A DNA stretch of 64,000 nucleotides from CAZGMC01 sp964526565 (GTDB lineage: Bacteria > Pseudomonadota > Alphaproteobacteria > DSM-16000 > Inquilinaceae), in assembly GCA_964526565.1 (NCBI GenBank), contig CAZGMC010000002.1, positions 37,405 through 101,404 on the forward strand, read 5' to 3'. The notes below the pieces were generated by a model that was not told where the DNA came from, ran no database searches, and saw only the letters and a program-made list of their open reading frames with translations. Position 1 is the first letter of the stretch. Each line of letters opens with the position of its first letter. Shown here one piece after another: positions 16,431 through 26,284 of this stretch. The position numbers were made by a program, and so were the translations under genes.

Positions 16431-18089
16431 TCACCCGCCCACCGGCAGGTCCAGCGCCGAGGCCACCGCGCGCACCGTCAGGGGCCGGCGCTTGCCGCGG
16501 ACGGCGACCTCGCGAGCGGGAAAGCCGGTCAGGTCGATGCCGGCGCGGGCGGCCAGGTCGTCGGAGACGACGAGCTGCACGTCCAGGTCCTTGGTCAGGC
16601 CCTCCAGGCGGCTGGCGGTGTTGACGGCGTCGCCGATGGCCGTCAGCGCCTTGGCGCGGCCGTAGCCCATCTCGCCGACGATGGCGTGGCCCAGGTGGAT
16701 GCCGATGCCCATGCGCAGCGGCTCGGGCAGGTCGACGGCCAAGGCGCGGTTCAGCTCGGCCAGCGCGCCGGCCATCGCCCTGGCTGCGGCCAGGGCGCGG
16801 CGGCTGCCGTCCTCGGGCCCGCGCTCGATGCCGAACAGGGCCATGACGCCGTCGCCGATGAACTTGTCGATGCGGCCGCCAACGCCCTCCACCGCCGCGC
16901 CCATGCACTCGAAATACCGGTTGAGCAGGAACACCACGTCGAACGGCAGCCTGGTGTCGGCCAGGCGCGTGAACCCCCGCAGATCGGCGAACAGGATGGC
17001 TATTTCGCGCTCCTGCCCGGCGCGATAGCCCGGCTGGCGGAAGCCCTCTTCAGGCCCGGCAAACGGCGGCAGCAGCGGCGTCACCGCCAGGCCCGCGGTC
17101 GGCCGGATCTGGCAGGCCAGCCGCACCGTGGGTGGCGCGCCGATGCGGGCCAGCACCTTCTGCTCTGCCGGCGTGGGCGGCGGCAGGTGCTCGGCGCCGG
17201 CGCCGACGTGCACCCGGCAGGTCGAGCAGCGCCCGCGCCCGCCGCAGACCGAGGCGTGGGGGATGCCGGCCGCCCGGCTCGTCTCCAGTACCGTGGCGCC
17301 GGGGTGGACCTCGACCATGCGGCCGTCCGGGTAGGTCAGCCGCGGCACCCGCCGCCGTCGCCACAGCGCCAGCCGCAGCCACCGCCCGCCGAACGCCGCG
17401 GCGACCAGCCCGATGAAGGCGGCCTGACCGAGCGCCGTGCCCCGCGCCACGAAGACAGCCGCCGCATCACTCACGCGGGCGCGGTCCAGCAGGGCGGCCA
17501 CCCAGGCCTCGTTCGCGGCCAGGCGCTGCACCTCGATGCCGGAGGCGACGAACCCGGCCAGCGACAACGCCGGCACCAGCAGCGCGAGGGCATAGAGCAC
17601 CGGCACCGCCCGCCCGTACCACGGCCTGGTGCGCAGCCAGAAATGCAGGCCGATGCAGCCGTGCACCCAGGCGACCAGCAGCAGCGCGGCCTGCAGCACG
17701 CCGCGCCAGGGTGTCGCCACCCAGTAGACGTACTGCACGAAGGTGTAGTCCGGACGCACGCCGAACAGCTTGAATGCCACCACCGTGCCCAGCACGTGCT
17801 CGATCAGCAGCAGCGGGATGACCAGGCCGAGCGCGATCTGCGCCCATTCCCATCCCGGCATGCGCAGGTGCCGGCGCCGGAACACGGACCACAGCGCGAT
17901 GCCGACGTGCACCGCCGCCGCGCTGCCCAGCAGGGTCAGCGCCGGCGTGTTGGTCCACGCCACCTCGAATACCTTTAGCCCGGCCGCCATCGCCCGCAGC
18001 GAGCCGATGCCGAGCGCGTGGTTGACCAGGTGGGAGGCGACGAAGACGAACAGGATCAGGCCGCTGGCCAGCCTCAGGCGGTGGATCAT
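16431..18089 (-). CDS. Membrane-bound nucleotide cyclase with fused [2Fe-2S] ferredoxin domain (552 aa)
   Basis: Three modules. First, an N-terminal membrane region with about six helices (residues 8-240) carrying several buried histidines (HLVNH at 20-24, H61, H98, H143, H149). Second, a plant-type ferredoxin domain (about 247-340) with Cys282, Cys288, Cys291 and Cys326 in the C-x5-C-x2-C-x34-C arrangement. Third, a class III adenylate/guanylate cyclase domain (362-552) with metal-binding aspartates Asp369 (FADLRGF) and Asp413 (DKFIGDGVM) and the NTASR motif. ATG 18089 starts right before the first helix. I infer redox or oxygen control of cAMP or cGMP production. The nucleotide specificity cannot be decided here. 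Confidence 0.88.
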   Translation of the reverse strand: MIHRLRLASGLILFVFVASHLVNHALGIGSLRAMAAGLKVFEVAWTNTPALTLLGSAAAVHVGIALWSVFRRRHLRMPGWEWAQIALGLVIPLLLIEHVLGTVVAFKLFGVRPDYTFVQYVYWVATPWRGVLQAALLLVAWVHGCIGLHFWLRTRPWYGRAVPVLYALALLVPALSLAGFVASGIEVQRLAANEAWVAALLDRARVSDAAAVFVARGTALGQAAFIGLVAAAFGGRWLRLALWRRRRVPRLTYPDGRMVEVHPGATVLETSRAAGIPHASVCGGRGRCSTCRVHVGAGAEHLPPPTPAEQKVLARIGAPPTVRLACQIRPTAGLAVTPLLPPFAGPEEGFRQPGYRAGQEREIAILFADLRGFTRLADTRLPFDVVFLLNRYFECMGAAVEGVGGRIDKFIGDGVMALFGIERGPEDGSRRALAAARAMAGALAELNRALAVDLPEPLRMGIGIHLGHAIVGEMGYGRAKALTAIGDAVNTASRLEGLTKDLDVQLVVSDDLAARAGIDLTGFPAREVAVRGKRRPLTVRAVASALDLPVGG

Positions 18090-18280
18090 GGGCGGTCTCG
18101 CGGGGGCGTCCGGTACGGGCAGGCCGCTTGATGCCTGGGACGGTACCATGACCATGCCAGGAAATCCCCGTACGCGCGACGGCAGCACCACGCAAGCCAT
18201 TCTCCACGCAAACGCGCCCGGCGGCAAAACAGCCGCGGCGATACCGGTTGCGCTCCGGGCCGATCACCGCTTTGCTTGAA

Positions 18281-18446
18281 GCCCGGTCGGTCGGCCCGGT
18301 CGGTCGGCCCGGTGGATCGCCCCGGTCGGCCCGGTCGGTCGGCCCGGTCGGCCCGGTCGGCCCGGTCGGTCGGCCCGGTCGGTCGGCCCGGTGGATCGCC
18401 CCGGTGGGTCGCCCCGGTGGGTCGCCCCGGTGGGTCGCCCCGGCCC
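18281..18446. repeat. Low-complexity array of cggtcggcc-type units
   Basis: About 165 bases built almost only of cggtcggcc, cggtggatcgcc and cggtgggtcgcc units, immediately before the solute-binding protein gene. It is open in several frames and gives spurious reading frames, but the repeats carry no sign of coding selection. Confidence 0.85.
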
Positions 18447-18461
18447 GTCAAGAGAGATGCC

Positions 18462-20204
18462 ATGCCTGCCGTTCGCCTGTGCCGCTCCGCTCGCGCCCTG
18501 GTCCTGCGGCTCGCCATGATCGCCGAGGCCGCCGCGCTGACCGCGGCCCACACCCAGGCCCAGGCCCAGGCCCAGGCCCAGGCCCAGGCCCAGGCCCAGG
18601 CCCAGGGCGGCGACGGGACGCTGACCATCGGCATCTCGCAGTTCCCGTCGACGCTCAACCCGAACATCGAGGCGTCGGTGGCCAAGGCCTACGTGCTGGG
18701 CATGGCCCGCCGGCCGTTCACCACCTACGACGCCGACTGGGAACTGGTCTGCATGCTGTGCACCGAACTGCCGACGCTGGAGAACGGCGGCGCCGTGCTG
18801 GAGCAGACGCCGGAGGGCGGCGACGGCATCGCCGTGACCTACACCATCCAGCCGCAGGCGACCTGGGGCGACGGCACGCCGGTGACGGTGGACGACGTGG
18901 TGTTCACCTGGGAGGTCGGCCGCCACCCGCTGTCGTCGTTCGACAACACGGAGTTGTACCGCTCGATCCATGCCATCGACCGCATCGACGAACGCACCTT
19001 CACGCTGCGCGTCGATCGCGTGACCCACGACTACAACGCCATCAACGACCTGGGCCTCCTGCCGGCGCACCTGGAGCGGCCGATCTTCGAGCGGGACCCG
19101 CGCGCGTACCCGAACCGCACCCTGTTCAATGCCGACCCGATCAATCCCGGCCTTTACTACGGCCCCTACCGCGTTGTCGAAGTCGAGAGCGGCGCATACA
19201 TCGTGCTGGAGCCGAACCCCACCTGGTACGGCGACCCGCCGCACTTCGACCGCATCGTCGTGCGCACCATCGAGAACACGGCGGCGCTGGAGGCCAATCT
19301 GCTGTCCGGCGCCATCGACATGATCGCCGGCGAGCTGGGCCTGACCATCGACCAGGCGCTGTCCTTCCAGGACCGTAACGACGACGGGTACACCATCATT
19401 TTCAAGCCCGGCCTGATCTACGAGCATATCGACCTGAACCTGGACAACCCGCTGCTGCAGGACCGCCGCGTGCGTCAGGCGCTGCTCCATGCCATCGACC
19501 GCGAAACCATGACGGCGCGCCTGTTCCGTGGCCATCAGCCGGTGGCGCACACCAACGTCTCGCCGCTCGACTGGGTGTACGCGCCGGACGTGCCGCACTA
19601 TGCGTATGATCCGGATCGCGCCGTGGCCCTGCTCCAGGGGGCGGGCTTCACCGAGTTGAGCCGCGGCGTGCGCCGTGACGCCGCGGGCCGGGCGCTGCGC
19701 TTCGAGCTGATGACCACCGCCGGCAATCGCAGCCGCGAGCTGGTCCAGCAGGTGCTGCAGGCGCAGTGGCGCGAGGTCGGCATCGAGATCACCATCCGCA
19801 ACGAGCCGGCCCGCGTGTTCTTCGGCGGCACCGTGTCGCAGCGGCGGTTCCCGGCCATGGCCATGTTCGCCTGGGTGGCGGCGCCGGAAAACGTGCCGCG
19901 CACCACCCTGCATTCCGAGTCGATCCCGACGCCGGAGAACAACTGGTCGGGCCAGAACTACACCGGGTTCTCCGACCCGGTCATGGACGAGCTGATCGAG
20001 GCGGCCGAGACCGAGCTGGACCGCGACCGCCGCCGCGCGCTGTGGCGCCGGATGCAGCACATCTATGCCGAGGAGCTGCCGGCCTTGCCGCTCTACTACC
20101 GCGCCAATGCGTTCATCCTGCCGCCCTGGCTGGAGGGCGTGGTGCCGACCGGCCACCAGTACGGTACGACCTTGTGGGTGGAGCACTGGCGCCGCGCCGA
20201 TTGA
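18462..20204 (+). CDS. ABC-transporter solute-binding protein, family 5 (peptide/nickel type)
   Basis: Periplasmic binding protein of the DppA/OppA class (580 residues). Start ATG 18462 (MPAVRLCRSARALVLRL), with agagaga just upstream; the frame is open further upstream only through the low-complexity array. The signal peptide is followed by a (QA)n stretch encoded by nine cccagg units (18553-18606). Family hallmarks: SQFPSTLNPNIEASVAKAYV, ATWGDGTPVTVDDVVFTW, NPGLYYGPYRVVEVESGAYI, DRRVRQALLHAIDRETM and the C-terminal PALPLYYRANAF. No permease or ATPase genes adjoin it, so it is an orphan binding protein; its ligand is unknown. Confidence 0.9.
   Translation: MPAVRLCRSARALVLRLAMIAEAAALTAAHTQAQAQAQAQAQAQAQAQGGDGTLTIGISQFPSTLNPNIEASVAKAYVLGMARRPFTTYDADWELVCMLCTELPTLENGGAVLEQTPEGGDGIAVTYTIQPQATWGDGTPVTVDDVVFTWEVGRHPLSSFDNTELYRSIHAIDRIDERTFTLRVDRVTHDYNAINDLGLLPAHLERPIFERDPRAYPNRTLFNADPINPGLYYGPYRVVEVESGAYIVLEPNPTWYGDPPHFDRIVVRTIENTAALEANLLSGAIDMIAGELGLTIDQALSFQDRNDDGYTIIFKPGLIYEHIDLNLDNPLLQDRRVRQALLHAIDRETMTARLFRGHQPVAHTNVSPLDWVYAPDVPHYAYDPDRAVALLQGAGFTELSRGVRRDAAGRALRFELMTTAGNRSRELVQQVLQAQWREVGIEITIRNEPARVFFGGTVSQRRFPAMAMFAWVAAPENVPRTTLHSESIPTPENNWSGQNYTGFSDPVMDELIEAAETELDRDRRRALWRRMQHIYAEELPALPLYYRANAFILPPWLEGVVPTGHQYGTTLWVEHWRRAD
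18553..18606 (+). repeat. Hexanucleotide repeat cccagg x9
   Basis: Nine perfect cccagg units in frame inside the binding-protein gene, encoding an alternating Gln-Ala run at the signal peptide / mature junction. Length change by slippage would stay in frame and only alter the length of this stretch. Confidence 0.95.
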
Positions 20205-20405
20205 CCCGCTGCGGCCGGACTGCCGCAAGCACTGACGCTCGGGCGCGTTTTCCGGTAGCGTCAGCGCCCGCGGCGCACGGCGAGGAACTCGGCCGCGAGA
20301 CCCTGACGCCGCACGGTATGCCGCGCAGCGTGAACCCGCCGGAGGCTGAGCCGAAGGCGGCACGGCCGGCGCACTGACCGCCGCCGGGCGGGGGCCGGCA
20401 CCCGC

Positions 20406-23400
20406 TCAGTGCGGCCGGATCAGCCGGCACGCCGGCAGCCGCACGGTGACAGTGGTGCCGGCGCCGACCTCGCTGTCGATGGTCAGCGTGCCACCGTGCA
20501 GTTCGACCAGCGAGCGGGTCAGGGGCAGGCCCAGGCCGGTGCCCATGTGCCGGCGGTTCATGCTGCTTTCCACCTGGCCGAACGGCTGCAACACCGTCTC
20601 GATGTCATCGGCCGCAATGCCGATGCCGGTGTCGGCGACGGCCAGCACCGCACCATCGGCCGGGTCGGCGCTGGCCGACAGGCTGATGCGGCCGCGCTCG
20701 GGCGTGAACTTGATGGCGTTCGACAGCAGGTTGATCAGGATCCGCTTGAGGGCCACACGGTCGGCGTGCAGGGCGGGGAAATCCGCCTGCAACGAGGTGT
20801 GGAGGCGCAGGCGGGCTTCGCGCACGCGGCCCTTCAGCATGTCCAGGCATTCGCGGACGACGGCGCACACGTCGACGACCTCCTCGTTCAACTGAAGCTG
20901 GTCCGCCTCGATCTTCGACAGGTCCAGGATGTCGTTGATGATCTGCAACAAGTGATAGCCGCTGCTGTTGATGTCGTGCGCATAGCCGAGATAGCGCGGG
21001 TTGCCCATGGCACCGAAGGTCTCGCCGAGCATGATCTCGGAAAAGCCGATGATGGCGTTGAGCGGGGTGCGCAGCTCGTGGCTGACATTGGCCAGAAACT
21101 GCGACTTGGCGCGGTCGGCCAGCTCGGCGCGCCGCTTGGCCTGGTGCAGGTCCTCTACGGCCCGCTTGCGGTCGGTGATGTCCTCCTTGACGGCGACGAA
21201 GTGGGTGATACGGCCGCGCTCGTCGCGCACCGGCGAGATCGAGGCACTCTCCCAGAACAGCTCGCCGTCCTTTTTCCGGTTGCACAGCTCGCCGCGCCAG
21301 ACCTTGCCGGCCGAGATCGTCTGCCACAGGCGCTTGTATTCGGTCGCAGTCGCCCGGCCCGACTTGAATATGGCTGGCGTTGCGCCGATCAGCTCGTTCT
21401 CGGTGTAGCCGGTCTTGCGCAGCAGCTCGGGGTTGACATATTCGATCCGCCCGTCGAGGTCGGTCACGATGACCGAGGCCGGGCTCTGCTCCACCGCGCG
21501 TGACAGCTTGCGCAGGGCGTCCTCGGTGCGGCGGCGCCGCAGGGCCAGGGCCAGCATGTCGGCCAGCCGCTCCACCACCTGCAGGTCGCGGTCGGTGTAG
21601 TCGCGCTCGGCGTTGGCGACGGCGATGAGGCCGAGCAGGTCGCCGTCGATCAGCGCCGGGGCGGCCAGGAACCGGCGGATGGGCAGGTGCCCGACCGGGG
21701 TGCTGCCGGACCGTGCGTCGGCCGCCGGATCATTGGTCAGCAGCGCCTGACGATGGGTCAGCGCCCAGCCCCACAGACCGGTGAACCGTTCGAACGTCGC
21801 CGACCGGTTGGCCACCGCGCACTCTCCCCAGATACTGGCGGTGAAGGTGGGGCAGATCAGGAACCCGGTGTGCGGGTCGATATGGCCGACGAAGCCGTGC
21901 CGGCTGCCGGTCAGCTCGGTGCCGCGGGCCAGCATGGCGGCGGCAATGTCGTCGACCGACATGGTCGCCTGCGACAGCAGGTGGTTGCTGATCTCGGCGA
22001 AGGTGCGGTTCACCCCGGCCTCCCAGGCCAGTGCCTCGGCGGCCTGCCGGCGCTCGCTGATGTCCTGAAAGAACGTGCAGTTCAACGGCCCGCCGGGGCC
22101 GTCGAGATGGTTGGCCACCAGCTCGATGGGCACGAGCCTGCCGTCCTTGGTGCGCAGCGCGGTCTCCAGCTTGACCGTGCCGAAGCGGCGCAGGTCGTCC
22201 CAAAGGGCGGCCCAGCGGTCGGCAGTCACCGCCGAATCCAGTTCGCAGACCGAGAGGCGGACGATCTCGGCCGCGGCGTACCCCAGCAGCCGGCAGCCGG
22301 CCTCGTTCATGTAGATCATGCGGCCGTCGGGTTGCGACAGCGAGACGCCATGCGCCGCCCGGTCCATGGCGAACCGGCTGACGAGCAGGTTCTCCTCGGC
22401 CCGCTTGCGTTCGCTCACGTCGGTCAGGATGGCGACGAAGCCGGTGGTGCGGTCGTCGCACCGCAGCGGGCCGATGCGTACGTCGTACCAGATGTCGGCC
22501 GCGTGGTCGCTTCGCGGCCGGCCGCGCGCCTCGAAGGCGGCCGGCAGGCCGGTGCCCAGCACTTCGGCGACGCTGCCCAGGGCGGTCGACACCTCATGTT
22601 CATGGAAGTGGTCGAAAAAGGAGGTGCCGACGATGCTGCCCTCACCGAGCTGCGCGGCCGGTGCGTTCGCGAAGGTGATCGTCCCGTCGCGCTGGGCCGT
22701 GAAGACGATGTTCGGCGCGTTCTCGACCAGGGAGCGGTAGCGCTCCTCGCTGTCCACCAGGGCCTGTTCGGCGCGGCGGTGTTCGGTCACGTCGATGCCG
22801 ATGCCGATGCCGTAGATGTGGCTGCCGTGCACGGGCATCCAGGAATTGGACCAGCGGATGGTGCGGCGCTCGCCTTCGGCCGTGCGCCAGTCGTTCTCGA
22901 ACTGGTGCAGTGGCGCATCCGTGCGGCCGTTGACAAACACGCTGCGGACATCCTCGACATGGTCGGGCGGAACGAGGCGGTCCCAGAAAGGCGTGTTGAG
23001 CACCTGGTCGGCGGTGAACCCCGTGACCCGCTCGCAGGCCTTGTTGAAGCGCAGCACGCGGCCGTCCTCGTCGAGGACGACGATCAGGGCCTCGGCGGTA
23101 TCGAGGATGCTGGCGGCGAAGTCCCGCTCCCGTCGCAGTTCGTCCTCGGCCTGCATGCGCTCGGTGATGTCGCGGCAGATGCCGTAGCGGCACGGCAGGG
23201 TGCCGGCGCCACCGGCCTCACAGAACGCATCGATGGTGATCCAGCGCAGCACGCCATCCGCTCGGATGATACGGAACCGTCGCTTGCGTACCGCGTTCCT
23301 GGCCCCGGCCAGCCATGACTGCATGGCCGCGCGATCCTCGACATGCACGGCCCCGACCAACTGGTCCAGTGTGACCGCCGCCGGGTCCGGCGGCAGGCCC

Positions 23401-24140
23401 CAGATGCGGCACAGCTCGTCCGAGCAGTGCAGCCGACCGCTGTCCGGCTCGTACTCGAAATGGCCGAGCCGGGCCATGCGCTGCGCCCGCTTGAGCCGCA
23501 GTTCGCTGCGCTTGAGGGCGGCTTCGGTCCGCTCGTAATAGATCAGCAGCGTGCCGATGGCGATGATCAGCATCAGCAGGGCGGCGAGCAGGAAGCCCCA
23601 TGAAGCCAACTCCTCGACGTGGCGCAGGAAGGGGAAGTTCAGCTTGTGCAGGCCCCAGACCACCAGCGCCCCGCCGACAATGGTGGCGGCGACGTCGCCC
23701 TCGCCGTGCCGCGGCCCGCCCAGGAACAGCAGGCCGGTGCGCACGTAGACGACGGCCTGGAACAGGAACAGGGGCAGGTTCTGCCAGAGGAACGACTGGC
23801 CGCCGAGCCGGGCCGCCATGTACCAGCCGGCGGCGGCGCAGCCGGCAGCAATCCAGGGGCCATAGGTCGTGCGGCGGCCGTAGAAGGTCGCCGCGCCGGC
23901 CAACAGCAGCAGCGCCGTCACCACGTCCGTCCAGCGCGCCACGACGATGACGACGTCGTTGCCGAGCCGGGCTTCTGCCAGAAGGATCAGGCCGGACCGC
24001 AGGGCGTAGGTGGCCCATGCCGCCGTCCACAAGCCGAGGCAGAACTCTTTGCGCCGCGCATAAAGATAGGCGTAGACGAGGGCCAGGATCGTCGACGCCG
24101 AGAACGCAGCAGAAATTGCCGGAAGTTGCCAGGCGGTCAT
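20406..24140 (-). CDS. Hybrid-free multi-PAS/GAF sensor histidine kinase (1244 aa)
   Basis: Large membrane sensor. The N-terminal ~200 residues form about seven helices ([20 protein letters not shown] onward). Then follow several PAS/PAC modules (roughly 215-340, 345-465, 470-590, 600-720), a GAF domain (about 740-890), another PAS/PAC (895-1010), HisKA with phospho-acceptor His near residue 1020 ([15 protein letters not shown]), and HATPase_c with [20 protein letters not shown] and [18 protein letters not shown]. There is no receiver domain, and no response-regulator gene lies near, so the partner is encoded elsewhere. The signal is unknown; stacked PAS domains suggest redox, light or ligand sensing. 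Confidence 0.92.
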   Translation of the reverse strand: MTAWQLPAISAAFSASTILALVYAYLYARRKEFCLGLWTAAWATYALRSGLILLAEARLGNDVVIVVARWTDVVTALLLLAGAATFYGRRTTYGPWIAAGCAAAGWYMAARLGGQSFLWQNLPLFLFQAVVYVRTGLLFLGGPRHGEGDVAATIVGGALVVWGLHKLNFPFLRHVEELASWGFLLAALLMLIIAIGTLLIYYERTEAALKRSELRLKRAQRMARLGHFEYEPDSGRLHCSDELCRIWGLPPDPAAVTLDQLVGAVHVEDRAAMQSWLAGARNAVRKRRFRIIRADGVLRWITIDAFCEAGGAGTLPCRYGICRDITERMQAEDELRRERDFAASILDTAEALIVVLDEDGRVLRFNKACERVTGFTADQVLNTPFWDRLVPPDHVEDVRSVFVNGRTDAPLHQFENDWRTAEGERRTIRWSNSWMPVHGSHIYGIGIGIDVTEHRRAEQALVDSEERYRSLVENAPNIVFTAQRDGTITFANAPAAQLGEGSIVGTSFFDHFHEHEVSTALGSVAEVLGTGLPAAFEARGRPRSDHAADIWYDVRIGPLRCDDRTTGFVAILTDVSERKRAEENLLVSRFAMDRAAHGVSLSQPDGRMIYMNEAGCRLLGYAAAEIVRLSVCELDSAVTADRWAALWDDLRRFGTVKLETALRTKDGRLVPIELVANHLDGPGGPLNCTFFQDISERRQAAEALAWEAGVNRTFAEISNHLLSQATMSVDDIAAAMLARGTELTGSRHGFVGHIDPHTGFLICPTFTASIWGECAVANRSATFERFTGLWGWALTHRQALLTNDPAADARSGSTPVGHLPIRRFLAAPALIDGDLLGLIAVANAERDYTDRDLQVVERLADMLALALRRRRTEDALRKLSRAVEQSPASVIVTDLDGRIEYVNPELLRKTGYTENELIGATPAIFKSGRATATEYKRLWQTISAGKVWRGELCNRKKDGELFWESASISPVRDERGRITHFVAVKEDITDRKRAVEDLHQAKRRAELADRAKSQFLANVSHELRTPLNAIIGFSEIMLGETFGAMGNPRYLGYAHDINSSGYHLLQIINDILDLSKIEADQLQLNEEVVDVCAVVRECLDMLKGRVREARLRLHTSLQADFPALHADRVALKRILINLLSNAIKFTPERGRISLSASADPADGAVLAVADTGIGIAADDIETVLQPFGQVESSMNRRHMGTGLGLPLTRSLVELHGGTLTIDSEVGAGTTVTVRLPACRLIRPH

Positions 24141-24270
24141 GGGCCCGAACCGGGACAGGGTGGTGTTTTATTCAAAGTCCAAATCGTTGAAGCTTTCTTA
24201 AAATTGGGGTCTTTCGCTGCGAGCCGGTCGCGTTTTTGCAGAGGAGCGGGGACCGCCGGCGGTGAAGCGC

Positions 24271-24795
24271 CTACCCGTCGGCTGCCGCGTCGTCGCCGTC
24301 GGCCAGGCGGCCGGCGCGGTCGCCCAGGCGGTCGATCAGGTCGACGAGAAACGAGACCTCGCCGAGGTCGAGGCCGGCAACCAGGTCCGCCTCCAGCGCC
24401 AGGGCGCGGGGCACGATGCGGTTGTGCAATGCCCAGCCCTCCACCGTCAGGGCCAGCAGGATGCGGCGCCGATCGGCGCCGTCGGGGCGGCCGGCGATCA
24501 GGCCGGCGCGCTGGGTGCGCGCCGCGGCGCGGCTGACGCGCACCTTGTCCAGGCCGGTGCGGGCGGCGACGGATGTCGCCGGCATCGCACCATAGCGTGC
24601 CAGCGCGGCCAGCAGCCGCCAGTCGGCCAGGCTGAGGTCGGCATGCGCAGCGCACAACCGGACCAGCGCCCGGTCGAGCGCCGCACCGAGCCGCGCCAGC
24701 CGGTCCGGCAGGAAACCGTCGGGATCGAGCACGGGCGCCGGCCCGCACGGGCGGCAGGAAGCCTGCCGGAAGAAATTCGTGCCGGGAAGCGTCAT
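24271..24795 (-). CDS. MarR-family transcriptional regulator (174 aa)
   Basis: Winged-helix repressor type. LSLADWRLLAALARYG, then GLDKVRVSRAAARTQRAGLI and RRILLALTVEGWALHNRIV show the recognition helix and wing. Start ATG 24795 (MTLPGTNFFRQ) is preferred over the upstream ATG at 24834. The C terminus is acidic and Asp/Ala-rich. It follows about 100 AT-rich bases (24796-24909) likely to contain its promoter. No target gene is evident: the neighbours are a leftward kinase and a HAD hydrolase on the same strand. Confidence 0.88.
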   Translation of the reverse strand: MTLPGTNFFRQASCRPCGPAPVLDPDGFLPDRLARLGAALDRALVRLCAAHADLSLADWRLLAALARYGAMPATSVAARTGLDKVRVSRAAARTQRAGLIAGRPDGADRRRILLALTVEGWALHNRIVPRALALEADLVAGLDLGEVSFLVDLIDRLGDRAGRLADGDDAAADG

Positions 24796-24909
24796 GCCAG
24801 CCGTCCTTGCCGCCGGCGGCGGCCTCACTGCCACGTCGACGACGGGAGCGTAATGATTGATCGTGAAGAAAAGAATAATGTAATTTGGAGCCGAAAGAAA
24901 ATACTCTTT

Positions 24910-25539
24910 TTACGTTTGTTGTCTGTGTTGCAGCAACCCATGTTCGGCCAGCGCCCGGTGCAGCGCCGCGGGGCTGGTGAAGTGATGGCCCTGCATGCCG
25001 GCGGCGACGGCACCGTCGACATTGGCCGGGGAGTCGTCGATGAACAGGCAGGCGGCGGGGTCGAGGCGGTGGTCCTCGATCAGGCGGCGATAGATGGCCC
25101 GGTCGGGCTTGACGGCGCCGATCTCTCCGGATACCACGATGCCGTCGAACAGGTTCAGGAACGGCCAGCGGCGCCGCTCCAGGGCGAACTTTTCGGTCGA
25201 GAAGTTGGTGATGGCGAAGACGGCGTGGCCGCGCCGCTTGAGGTCGCGCAGGATGGTGACGCTCCCGTCGATGGCGCGCGGCACCATCTCCTGCCAGCGC
25301 TCGTGGTAGGCGCGGATCAGGCCGGCCTGGGCGGGGAAGCGGGCGGACAGTTCGGTCACGCCGGCGGCGAACGGCTTGCCGGCGTCCATCTCCAGGTTCC
25401 AGGCCGGGGTGCACACCGTGGCCAGGAACGTTTCCATCGCTGCCGTGTCGTCGAACAGCTTCCGGTAAAGATGCCGCGGGTTCCAGTCAAGCAGAACGCC
25501 GCCGATATCGAAGACGGGGATCAGCGGGGCTCGGGTCAT
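24910..25539 (-). CDS. HAD-superfamily hydrolase (YihX-like, 209 aa)
   Basis: Phosphatase-like HAD protein. Motif I is VFDIGGVLLDWN, with Gly where the second Asp of many phosphatases would be, as in YihX-type enzymes (FDLGNV). Motif II is FAITNFS, the lysine is in GAVKPDRAIY, and motif IV is LFIDDSPANVDGA. A cap of alpha-helical type lies between motifs I and II. Start ATG 25539 (MTRAPLIPVFDIGG). Substrate unknown. It is transcribed toward the MarR gene. Confidence 0.9.
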   Translation of the reverse strand: MTRAPLIPVFDIGGVLLDWNPRHLYRKLFDDTAAMETFLATVCTPAWNLEMDAGKPFAAGVTELSARFPAQAGLIRAYHERWQEMVPRAIDGSVTILRDLKRRGHAVFAITNFSTEKFALERRRWPFLNLFDGIVVSGEIGAVKPDRAIYRRLIEDHRLDPAACLFIDDSPANVDGAVAAGMQGHHFTSPAALHRALAEHGLLQHRQQT

Positions 25540-25720
25540 GCGTGTGCCACGTGTTCCGGTATCTGGAATGGGTGAGGGAGCGGGCGGAATCCGTCCGTCC
25601 GAGGCATGCAGCGCGGCCTGCGCCTGTTGACGGAGGCGCGGCGCGAACGAGGATTGATCGCATATCATCGTAACGGCATCTCACCGCAATGCTGCACTTT
25701 GGCCTTGGGAGGTTGAGGGG

Positions 25721-25939
25721 ATGAAGCCAACCGACGCCGACATCCGCCGCTACGCCGCTGGCCTGGCCAAGAGCTACGGCCATCACAGCCTGACCTACGC
25801 CGACGACATGATCCGCGCCTACCTGGCCAATGGCCACACCCCGCAGCTGGAAGTGTGGCGCAAGGTGCGGGGCAGCCTGCCCGCTGCCATGGGCAGGCGC
25901 AGCGCGGCGCGGGAACGGGAGGCGGTGGCGGCGGAGTAG
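25721..25939 (+). CDS. Small conserved-looking hypothetical protein (72 aa)
   Basis: Not recognised. Starts MKPTDADIRRYAAGLAKSYG after a good ribosome site (gggaggttgagggg). It is soluble, with aromatic and polar residues (HHSLTYADDMIRAYLANGHT) and a basic tail. It is divergent from the HAD gene. Codon use is like the neighbours, which supports a real gene. Confidence 0.6.
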   Translation: MKPTDADIRRYAAGLAKSYGHHSLTYADDMIRAYLANGHTPQLEVWRKVRGSLPAAMGRRSAAREREAVAAE

Positions 25940-26141
25940 GGGCGCGATCCGACTCTGTCGGTATGGCGGTTCGAGGGATTGCAGCCGTCTCCCGAGCTTC
26001 GTCTCAAGTTCGATAACGCGGTGGGACAGGGTCTCGACCTGGCCGGCCGGAGTGATCAGTCTGTCCTCTGACGCGCGACCCAGGGTATTGCGACTCATTG
26101 GGAGGTTCACTCGCGCCGATCTGCGTCAACCCAGCCGGCAA

Positions 26142-26172
26142 GGAAAGGCCCGCCTTCCCGGGGAAGGCGGGC
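26142..26172 (-). terminator. Intrinsic terminator downstream of rpoH2
   Basis: Arms gcccgccttccc and gggaaggcgggc form a perfect GC-rich stem with almost no loop. On the minus strand the hairpin is followed by ctttcctt. It lies about 110 bases past the rpoH2 stop. Confidence 0.65.
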
Positions 26173-26177
26173 AATTG

Positions 26178-26249
26178 TCCTGGAAGATTCTGGCGTCCTG
26201 GAAGGTTCCGGCGTCCTGGAAGGTTCCGGCGTGCTGGAAGGTTCTGGGA
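26178..26249. repeat. 18-bp tandem repeat x4 after rpoH2
   Basis: Units tcctggaagrttcyggcg repeated four times (26178-26195, -26213, -26231, -26249) with few substitutions, between the terminator hairpin and the rpoH2 stop. It lies in the 3' untranslated part of rpoH2. Confidence 0.9.
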
Positions 26250-26284
26250 GGAGTGGCCGTCCCGAAAGGCCGGGCGGTGCGGCG

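Larger units (their letters stand above)
25940..26284. other. Interval with terminator and 18-bp tandem repeat
   Basis: No gene is supported. It contains a strong hairpin that ends rpoH2 transcription (26142-26172) and a four-copy 18-bp repeat (26178-26249). Confidence 0.6.

Noticed and set aside
18276..18461. Upstream extension of the solute-binding protein start
   Set aside because: The extension is only the tandem array; a normal signal peptide and a purine-rich site place the start at 18462.
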